Shown here: one piece after another, positions 56,609-64,000 of the stretch
Layout: the number at the start of each line of letters is the position of its first letter
Position numbering within the stretch: the first letter of the stretch is position 1
Origin: Acinetobacter sp. SAAs474
Lineage (GTDB): Bacteria; Pseudomonadota; Gammaproteobacteria; Pseudomonadales; Moraxellaceae
Direction: 5' to 3'
Assembly: GCF_032823475.1 (NCBI RefSeq)
Contig: NZ_CP127915.1
Location: 1,364,001-1,428,000 of the forward strand
Length of the DNA stretch: 64,000 nucleotides
Position numbers and translations under genes: made by a program
Notes under the pieces: model-generated
Seen by the model: the letters and a program-made list of their open reading frames with translations, nothing else
Told to the model about the DNA's origin: nothing
The model's database searches: none

Positions 56609-57319
56609 ATGAGTAGAGGTACTCGTACATTTCATATCTACCGCTATGATCCTGATAAGGATAAAGCACCATATATGCAAACCTTTAAGCTTGAGTTAAC
56701 AGATAAGCACCGTATGTTGCTTGATGCGCTTTTGGCTTTAAAGGTACAAGATGAATCATTAACATTCCGTCGTTCATGCCGTGAAGGTATTTGTGGTTCA
56801 GATGGCGTTAATATTAATGGTAAAAATGGTTTAGCATGTCTTTGGAATCTTAACGATTTACCAAATGAAATTACCATTCGTCCATTACCTGGTTTGCCAG
56901 TGATTAAAGATTTGGTTGTGGATATGAATCAATTCTACGATCAGTATGATAAGATTCAGCCATTCTTGATTAATAATCAACCAGCACCACCAAAAGAGCG
57001 TTTACAGTCTCCAGAAGAGCGTGAGCACTTAGATGGTCTGTATGAGTGTATTTTATGTGCATGTTGTTCAACATCATGTCCATCATTCTGGTGGAACCCG
57101 GATAAATTCTTAGGTCCATCAGCGTTATTAAATGCATATCGCTTTATTATTGACTCTCGTGATACAGCGACTCAAGAGCGTTTATCACGCCTTGATGATC
57201 CGTTCTCATTGTTCCGTTGTAAAGGTATTATGAACTGCGTATCAGTATGTCCTAAAGGCTTGAATCCAACCAAAGCAATTGGTCACATTCGTGGTATGTT
57301 GTTAGATATGGCGGGCTAA
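56609..57319 (+). CDS. sdhB: Succinate dehydrogenase iron-sulfur subunit
   Basis: Passes electrons from FAD to quinone. 236 residues with [2Fe-2S] ligands in CREGICGSDG and an ensuing Cys (GLACLW), then [4Fe-4S] CILCACCSTSCPSFWW and [3Fe-4S] CKGIMNCVSVCPKG. GGGAG precedes the ATG. Last gene of sdhCDAB, with a strong terminator after it. Confidence 0.97.
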   Translation: MSRGTRTFHIYRYDPDKDKAPYMQTFKLELTDKHRMLLDALLALKVQDESLTFRRSCREGICGSDGVNINGKNGLACLWNLNDLPNEITIRPLPGLPVIKDLVVDMNQFYDQYDKIQPFLINNQPAPPKERLQSPEEREHLDGLYECILCACCSTSCPSFWWNPDKFLGPSALLNAYRFIIDSRDTATQERLSRLDDPFSLFRCKGIMNCVSVCPKGLNPTKAIGHIRGMLLDMAG

Positions 57320-57339
57320 ACGCGTATTGAGCTCGTGTT

Positions 57340-57367
57340 AAAAAGCACACTTCGGTGTGCTTTTTTT
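57340..57367 (+). terminator. Terminator of sdhCDAB
   Basis: AAAAAGCACAC pairs with GTGTGCTTTTT over a stable TTCG tetraloop, followed by T's. Confidence 0.95.
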
Positions 57368-57437
57368 ATGCTTAAGTATAGGGATGGTTGCATTGATAGA
57401 TAGAATATAAATATCGTCATTTGACAACAGGATTTTG

Positions 57438-57503
57438 GTGATTGCGTTTTATGGCACCATGTGGGCGATGATTGTTGTGTTGGTTACTATCTATAAGTTG
57501 TAG
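57438..57503 (+). CDS. Candidate 21-residue hydrophobic micro-ORF or remnant
   Basis: GTG 57438 to TAG 57501, peptide beginning MIAFYGTMWAMIVVLVTI, one predicted membrane helix; CAGGA lies 6-7 bases upstream. After the TAG the same frame stays open for 21 more codons with coding-like composition (QWYKYKPFDREVLLLLFGV) to TGA 57569. It may be a decayed membrane-protein gene or chance. Confidence 0.22.
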   Translation: MIAFYGTMWAMIVVLVTIYKL

Positions 57504-57947
57504 CAGTGGTATAAATATAAACCATTTGATCGCGAAGTATTATTGCTTTTATTTGGTGTTTGTAATTGATTGGATATGCTGTTGGATGTGATTGTTTGTT
57601 TTTATCTTATTGTATTTTATTGTTTTAATTTTTTTATGCAAACTTATTATGCCTTGGGCATAAATTAGGGTGATCTTGTTAAGTTTGTATGTATAAATGT
57701 GAAGTTGCTGTAAGCGATGGTGCATAGTGATTAAAATAGAAGCGTTTAGAGCGTTGTGATGGATTAAAACGCTTTGAATCTACATTAATTTATTTTAGAT
57801 GACTGGAAATTTGTTTAATCGCCTCCATTGAATTAAGTAAGACCATGGTGGCATATCAATATTTTGCTGTTTTATGGAAAGTATTTGTGAAAAAAAATTA
57901 TTGGAGACGCTGACTTCATGTTAAACTTTACAGCATCATTATATTAA

Positions 57948-57977
57948 AAAAAAGAGCAGATTGGCTGCTGTTTTTTT
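57948..57977 (+). terminator. Orphan terminator-like hairpin
   Basis: AGCAG (57955-57959) pairs with CTGCT (57965-57969) over ATTGG, with a run of A before and seven T's after. It is about 300 bp before sucA and about 580 bp past the sdhB terminator, with no gene in front, so it may end an unannotated small RNA or act as an attenuator. Confidence 0.45.
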
Positions 57978-58108
57978 AAGCATTTTTGCTGTTGGGTAAT
58001 TGGTTTTAAGTCAATTTAAAAAAATAAGTCATGAGATTATTTTTTTAAGTCGATTTGCAAAAAATTGCTCGGTTTTTTCCGAGTATTGGTGAGTGATGAT
58101 GCCGCTGA

Positions 58109-58212
58109 GGGCGTTATGATTCATTATATACATTGGAGTTTCTCTAATGTAGGGATAACGCCCCAAGGCTATGCCTAATGGGGAATAATGTCATGCTATC
58201 AATTTGACATTA
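58109..58212 (+). promoter_or_regulatory. Structured 5' leader of sucA with competing hairpins (candidate riboswitch)
   Basis: P1: GGGCGTTAT (58109-58117) with ATAACGCCC (58155-58163). P2 inside it: TACATT (58129-58134) with AATGTA (58146-58151). P3: CCCC-AGGC (58161-58164, 58166-58169) with GCCT-GGGG (58073-type positions 58173-58176 and 58180-58183). P4: TAATGTCA (58186-58193) with TGACATTA (58205-58212). P1 and P3 share C58161-58163, so they compete. Regulatory RNA motifs upstream of sucA are known in other proteobacteria (sucA and sucA-II motifs). Confidence 0.6.
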
Positions 58213-58277
58213 CTAATCATGGGTTTTGCTTATAAAGCATCCTGAAAATGTTTTTGCAATAGGAAATGGGTCCAAAA

Positions 58278-61100
58278 ATGCAAGAAGTTACTGACGCATT
58301 GCGTCTTGACACTGAGCTTTCCGCTGATAGTGCAGCGTATATTGAAGAGCTTTATGAGCAGTATTTAACGGCTCCAGAATCAGTTGGAGAAGATTGGCGT
58401 AAATACTTCGATAAATTCCCTAAAGGGGATCAACCTCACAGCAATGTACGTGAGCAGTTCTTGTTATTAGGACGTAACTCTAATCGTATTCAACCAATCG
58501 TTCAAGGCGAAGTCAGTTCTGAACATGAACGTCGTCAAATTGGCGTATTACAGTTGATTTCTGCTTACCGTAATCGTGGACACCAAAAAGCAAAACTGGA
58601 TCCATTGGGTTTAGCAAAACGTGAAGATGTTCCTGATTTAGATATTTCGGCACATGGTTTAACCAAATCTGATCTAGATACCGTATTTAATGTCGGTAAT
58701 TTAGCGATTGGTAAAACTGAAACCACTTTAGCTGAAATGGTGAATGCAATGGAGTCAATCTATTGCTCATCGATTGGCGCTGAATATATGCATATCGTAG
58801 ACACCAAAGAGAGACGTTGGATTCAGCAACGTTTAGAAGGTGCGCTCGGTAAATTTACTTTTAGTGCAGAACAAAAGAAACACTTCTTGGAGCGTTTAAC
58901 GGCTGCAGAAGGTTTAGAAAAATATTTAGGTAATAAATACGTTGGTGCAAAACGCTTTGGTATTGAAGGTGGTGAAGCCTTTATTCCGATGGTGAATGAA
59001 ATTATCCAGCGTGCAGGTACAGTGGGTTGTAAAGAAGTCGTTATCGGTATGCCACACCGTGGCCGTTTAAACCTTCTTGTTAATATCATGGGTAAAAACC
59101 CAGCAGATCTTTTTGGTGAATTTGAAGGTAAATCTTTAACCAAAAAAGGTTCTGGTGATGTGAAATACCACCAAGGTTTTTCATCTAACGTGATGACTGC
59201 TGGTGGTGAAGTTCATTTGGCTTTAGCATTTAACCCATCTCATCTTGAAATTGTTGGGCCGGTGGTTGAAGGTTCTGTACGCGCACGTCAAGTACGTCGT
59301 AGAGATATTGGTGGTGATGATGTACTGCCTGTTATTGTTCATGGTGATGCTGCATTCTCTGGTCAAGGTGTGAACCAAGAAACCTTCCAAATGTCACAAA
59401 CACGTGGTTATACGGTAGGTGGTACAGTACATATCGTTGTCAATAACCAAGTCGGTTTTACGACATCTGATCCACGTGATGCACGTTCTACAGAATACTG
59501 TACTGATATCGCGAAAATGGTTCAGGCACCGGTATTTCATGTCAATGGCGATGATCCTGAAGCAGTAATCTTTATCACGCAATTGGCACATGATTTCCGT
59601 CATACTTTCCGTAAAGACGTGGTCATTGATTTGTTCTGTTATCGTCGTCGTGGTCATAACGAGGCTGACGAACCTGCAGCAACTCAGCCATTGATGTACC
59701 AAGTGATCAATAAAAAAACCACAACACGTGCATTGTATGCAGATAAGTTGGTTCAAGAAGGTGTGATTGATCGTGCTACTGCAGATCAAATGATTGAAGA
59801 CTATCGTGCTGATCTTGAAGCAGGTCATCATGTTGCCAATGCATTGGTCCTTGAACCAAATACCAAAATGTTTGTGGATTGGGCACCATATTTAGGTCAT
59901 GAATATACTGATATTTGGGATACGACTTTCCCGATCGAGCGTTTAAAAGAGCTTGGTGAAGGCATGCGCAAACTTCCTGAAGGTTTTGTGATGCAGCGTC
60001 AAGTTGCTAAAGTGATTGATGATCGCTTTAAGATGCAAACAGGTGAAATGCCGCTTAACTGGGGTGCTGCAGAAACTTTAGCTTATGCAACATTACTCGA
60101 CGAAGGTTATTTGGTTCGTATTACCGGTGAAGATGTTGGTCGTGGTACGTTCTCTCATCGTCATGCAAAATTACATAACCAAGTTGATGGCGAAACGTAT
60201 ATTCCGCTTTGTCATGTAAAAGAAAATCAGCCACGTTTTGCTTTATATGATTCATTATTATCAGAAATGGCAGTATTGGCATTTGAATATGGTTATGCCA
60301 CTACAATCCCACACGGTTTGATTATTTGGGAAGCTCAGTTTGGTGACTTCTCGAACTGTGCTCAAGTGGTGATTGATCAGTTTATTGCCTCTGGTGAAAC
60401 CAAATGGGAGCGCGTATGTGGTTTAACGATGCTTCTTCCTCATGGTTTTGAGGGTCAAGGACCTGAACATTCGTCAGCACGTTTAGAGCGTTATTTACAA
60501 TTATGTGCTGAAGAGAATATGCAGGTTATTACCCCAACTACACCTGCACAGATTTATCATGTGTTACGTCGTCAAGCTATCCGCCCAATTCGTAAACCAT
60601 TGATTGTTATGTCGCCTAAGTCATTACTTCGTCATAAATTAGCGACATCTACTTTGGATGAGTTGGCAACAGGTACTTTCCAAACTGTCATTAATGAAGT
60701 GGATGCAATCAATCCTGCAGAAGTGACACGTCTGGTTTTATGTGGCGGTAAAGTCTATTACGACCTACTTGAAAAACGTCGTGAACAAGATCTGAAACAT
60801 ATCGCAATTGTTCGTATTGAACAGTTATATCCATATCCAGAACAACGTCTTGCTGAAGTTCTCGCTTCTTATCCAAACTTGAAAGAACTGGTTTGGGCTC
60901 AAGAAGAACCGAAAAACCAAGGTGCGTGGTTATTTATTGCACCTCAACTTTATAACACTGTTGAAAAAGCAGATAAGCAATTACGTATTAGCTATGCAGG
61001 TCGTGATGCTTCTGCTGCACCTGCATGTGGTTCACCATATTTGCATGCAAAACAACAAGCTCAGCTCGTAAATGATGCTTTAGCGATCGTAGCTGAATAA
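58278..61100 (+). CDS. sucA: 2-oxoglutarate dehydrogenase E1 component
   Basis: Thiamine-diphosphate decarboxylase of the 2-oxoglutarate dehydrogenase complex. About 940 residues from ATG 58278, which gives a start like other Acinetobacter SucA; ATG 58266 is in frame but overlaps the AGGAAA ribosome site. Motifs: E1o N-terminal segment [65 protein letters not shown], and [17 protein letters not shown]. Preceded by a structured leader; sucB follows after 16 bp. Confidence 0.97.
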   Translation: MQEVTDALRLDTELSADSAAYIEELYEQYLTAPESVGEDWRKYFDKFPKGDQPHSNVREQFLLLGRNSNRIQPIVQGEVSSEHERRQIGVLQLISAYRNRGHQKAKLDPLGLAKREDVPDLDISAHGLTKSDLDTVFNVGNLAIGKTETTLAEMVNAMESIYCSSIGAEYMHIVDTKERRWIQQRLEGALGKFTFSAEQKKHFLERLTAAEGLEKYLGNKYVGAKRFGIEGGEAFIPMVNEIIQRAGTVGCKEVVIGMPHRGRLNLLVNIMGKNPADLFGEFEGKSLTKKGSGDVKYHQGFSSNVMTAGGEVHLALAFNPSHLEIVGPVVEGSVRARQVRRRDIGGDDVLPVIVHGDAAFSGQGVNQETFQMSQTRGYTVGGTVHIVVNNQVGFTTSDPRDARSTEYCTDIAKMVQAPVFHVNGDDPEAVIFITQLAHDFRHTFRKDVVIDLFCYRRRGHNEADEPAATQPLMYQVINKKTTTRALYADKLVQEGVIDRATADQMIEDYRADLEAGHHVANALVLEPNTKMFVDWAPYLGHEYTDIWDTTFPIERLKELGEGMRKLPEGFVMQRQVAKVIDDRFKMQTGEMPLNWGAAETLAYATLLDEGYLVRITGEDVGRGTFSHRHAKLHNQVDGETYIPLCHVKENQPRFALYDSLLSEMAVLAFEYGYATTIPHGLIIWEAQFGDFSNCAQVVIDQFIASGETKWERVCGLTMLLPHGFEGQGPEHSSARLERYLQLCAEENMQVITPTTPAQIYHVLRRQAIRPIRKPLIVMSPKSLLRHKLATSTLDELATGTFQTVINEVDAINPAEVTRLVLCGGKVYYDLLEKRREQDLKHIAIVRIEQLYPYPEQRLAEVLASYPNLKELVWAQEEPKNQGAWLFIAPQLYNTVEKADKQLRISYAGRDASAAPACGSPYLHAKQQAQLVNDALAIVAE

Positions 61101-61116
61101 CAGGAGAGTCTTAAGA

Positions 61117-62325
61117 ATGGCAACCGAAATTAAAGCACCGGTGTTCCCAGAGTCAGTTGCTGACGGAACAATTGCAACTTGGCACAAACAACCAGGTGAA
61201 GCAGTATCACGTGATGAAGTGATTTGTGATATTGAAACTGACAAAGTTGTTTTGGAAGTTGTAGCTCCTGCTGATGGTACAATTGCATCTATCATTAAAA
61301 ATGAAGGTGATACAGTACTTTCTGCTGAAGTAATTGCACAATTTGAAGCAGGTGCTGTTTCTGGTGCAGCTCAAACTCAAGCAGTTCAATCTGAAGCTAA
61401 AGTTGAGCAAGCGGCTGCACAAACTGAAGCAGGTGCTGCACCTGTTGTTGAGCGTGCACAAGCAGTGACCGATCAAGCTCCTGCGGTACGTAAAGCATTA
61501 ACTGAATCTGGTATCGCAGCAGCAGATGTTGCAGGTACAGGCCGTGGTGGTCGTATTACTAAAGAAGACGTTGCAAATCATCAAGCAAAACCTGCTGTAG
61601 CACCTTTAAGTGTTGCTGTGGGTGAGCGTATTGAAAAACGTGTACCAATGACACGTCTTCGTAAACGTGTAGCTGAACGTTTACTTGCTGCAACCCAAGA
61701 AACAGCAATGTTAACGACGTTTAACGAAGTGAATATGAAGCCAATCATGGAAATGCGTGCACAATATAAAGACGCATTTGAAAAACGTCATGGTGCACGT
61801 CTTGGCTTTATGTCCTTTTTTGTTAAAGCAGCAACAGAAGCACTTAAACGCTATCCTGCTGTAAATGCATCGATTGATGGTGATGATATCGTTTATCATG
61901 GTTTTTATGATATCGGTGTTGCTGTATCTTCTGATCGTGGTCTAGTTGTACCTGTATTACGTGATACAGATCGTATGAACTATGCTGAAGTTGAAAATGG
62001 TATTCGTGCTTACGCAGGTAAAGCACGTGAAGGTAAACTTTCAATTGAAGATATGACAGGCGGTACATTCACGATTACCAATGGTGGTACTTTCGGTTCA
62101 TTACTTTCAACCCCAATTTTAAATACACCACAAACTGCAATTTTGGGTATGCATAAAATCCAAGATCGTCCGATGGCAGTGAATGGACAAGTTGAAATTT
62201 TGCCAATGATGTATTTGGCACTTTCTTATGATCATCGTCTTATTGATGGTAAAGAAGCTGTTGGTTTCTTAGTAACAATTAAAGAATTGTTAGAAGAACC
62301 GGCTCGACTTATTCTTGACCTTTAA
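61117..62325 (+). CDS. sucB: Dihydrolipoyllysine succinyltransferase E2 component
   Basis: Core of the 2-oxoglutarate dehydrogenase complex. 402 residues: one lipoyl domain with Lys43 in [11 protein letters not shown], an Ala/Gln/Val-rich linker (about 85-125), a peripheral-subunit-binding domain ([26 protein letters not shown]) and the catalytic domain with [12 protein letters not shown], where His373 and Asp377 are the active pair. The lipoyl group depends on LipB, encoded at 33 kb. GGAGAG upstream. Confidence 0.97.
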   Translation: MATEIKAPVFPESVADGTIATWHKQPGEAVSRDEVICDIETDKVVLEVVAPADGTIASIIKNEGDTVLSAEVIAQFEAGAVSGAAQTQAVQSEAKVEQAAAQTEAGAAPVVERAQAVTDQAPAVRKALTESGIAAADVAGTGRGGRITKEDVANHQAKPAVAPLSVAVGERIEKRVPMTRLRKRVAERLLAATQETAMLTTFNEVNMKPIMEMRAQYKDAFEKRHGARLGFMSFFVKAATEALKRYPAVNASIDGDDIVYHGFYDIGVAVSSDRGLVVPVLRDTDRMNYAEVENGIRAYAGKAREGKLSIEDMTGGTFTITNGGTFGSLLSTPILNTPQTAILGMHKIQDRPMAVNGQVEILPMMYLALSYDHRLIDGKEAVGFLVTIKELLEEPARLILDL

Positions 62326-62351
62326 TATTACAAAATAAACTACGGGCTTAG

Positions 62352-63818
<1,467 letters not shown>

Positions 63819-63825
63819 GTTGATT

Positions 63826-63855
63826 AAAAGAGCGGTTTTGACCGCTCTTTTTTAT
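63826..63855 (+). terminator. Terminator between lpdA and sucC
   Basis: AAAAGAGCGGT (63826-63836) pairs with ACCGCTCTTTT (63841-63851) over TTTG, plus extra T's. It separates sucAB-lpd from sucC, which probably has its own promoter or receives read-through. Confidence 0.9.
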
Positions 63856-63987
63856 TTAAATGATTAATAATAATTGATAGATCATTTAGTCATAAAAGTA
63901 TAAATTCTATAAATACAAAGCTTATTGTAATGGACGCTTAAGTTTTGTTGGTAAATAACAACGTGAAAAGTAGTAAAAGGTATAGAA

Positions 63988-64000
63988 ATGAATCTACACG
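63988..64000 (+). CDS. sucC: Succinyl-CoA synthetase beta subunit, first codons only
   Basis: ATG 63988 followed by AAT CTA CAC gives MNLH, the universal start of SucC, with AAAAGG 9 bases upstream. The position after sucA-sucB-lpd supports it. Truncated by the window edge. Confidence 0.8.

Larger units (their letters stand above)
57368..58108. other. Intergenic sdhB - sucA, upstream part
   Basis: About 740 bp of AT-rich DNA without a confident gene. It contains a tiny hydrophobic frame at 57438-57503 with an in-frame continuation after one TAG, a terminator-like hairpin at 57948-57977 and a CTCGG/CCGAG hairpin at 58068-58083. It should hold the suc promoter. Confidence 0.5.

Overview
The window is AT-rich chromosomal DNA of a gammaproteobacterium, almost certainly an Acinetobacter. 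The evidence is the AdeIJK efflux operon, an ABZJ_00895-family membrane protein, the gltA / sdhCDAB / sucAB-lpd-sucC order, and the general codon and intergenic style. I cannot name the species. Most of the window is ordinary core genome. The accessory part is small and sits mainly at 43.0-48.8 kb.

Layout. 0-2.6 kb: rpmF tail, then fabD-fabG-acpP (fatty acid synthesis). 2.6-6.5 kb: a universal stress protein, a three-lipoprotein operon (CsgG-like, DUF4810, GNA1162/DUF799) and an anchored unknown protein. 6.5-11.3 kb: valS, an unknown protein and an SDR oxidoreductase. 11.4-17.3 kb: adeK-adeJ-adeI on the minus strand, behind an unusually long non-coding stretch (17.3-18.5 kb). 18.5-22.8 kb: a Gcr/COG4389 membrane protein and ispB on minus, rplU-rpmA on plus. 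23-29.5 kb: lolA, a DUF3298 lipoprotein, serS, cysG, trmL and a small secreted protein. 29.5-36.3 kb (minus): PuuP-like permease, SCP2-like protein with Fe-alcohol dehydrogenase, ybeD and lipB, rpoD. 36.6-43 kb: PA3496-like and UPF0149 proteins, two membrane proteins, trhO, a DUF1289 protein, dusC and an amine oxidase. 43-45.4 kb: a minus-strand operon of a beta-barrel protein, a secreted choloylglycine-hydrolase-like enzyme and a lipoprotein. 45.8-46.2 kb: a bacterioferritin lacking the haem methionine. 46.3-48.8 kb: a nested mobile element. 48.8-51.3 kb: nadE and a small zinc-metalloprotease-like protein. 51.6-64 kb: TCA-cycle genes gltA (minus), then sdhCDAB and sucA-sucB-lpd-sucC (plus), giving citrate synthase, succinate dehydrogenase, 2-oxoglutarate dehydrogenase and the start of succinyl-CoA synthetase.

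Most notable observations. (1) An IS110-family element, the family now known to use a bridge RNA, sits inside a solo tnpB gene at a CT dinucleotide. Removing 1257 bp restores an uninterrupted 355-residue TnpB. (2) The leader of sucA carries several consecutive inverted repeats, two of which share bases and so compete; this looks like a riboswitch or other regulatory RNA. (3) The tnpB element ends on the stop codon of nadE. (4) Two identical 12-bp palindromes lie in the long gap upstream of adeIJK. (5) The bacterioferritin has Ala where the haem-ligating Met52 is expected.

No tRNA, rRNA, CRISPR array or prophage was seen. Family calls come from recognised motifs and remembered homologues; no database search was run.
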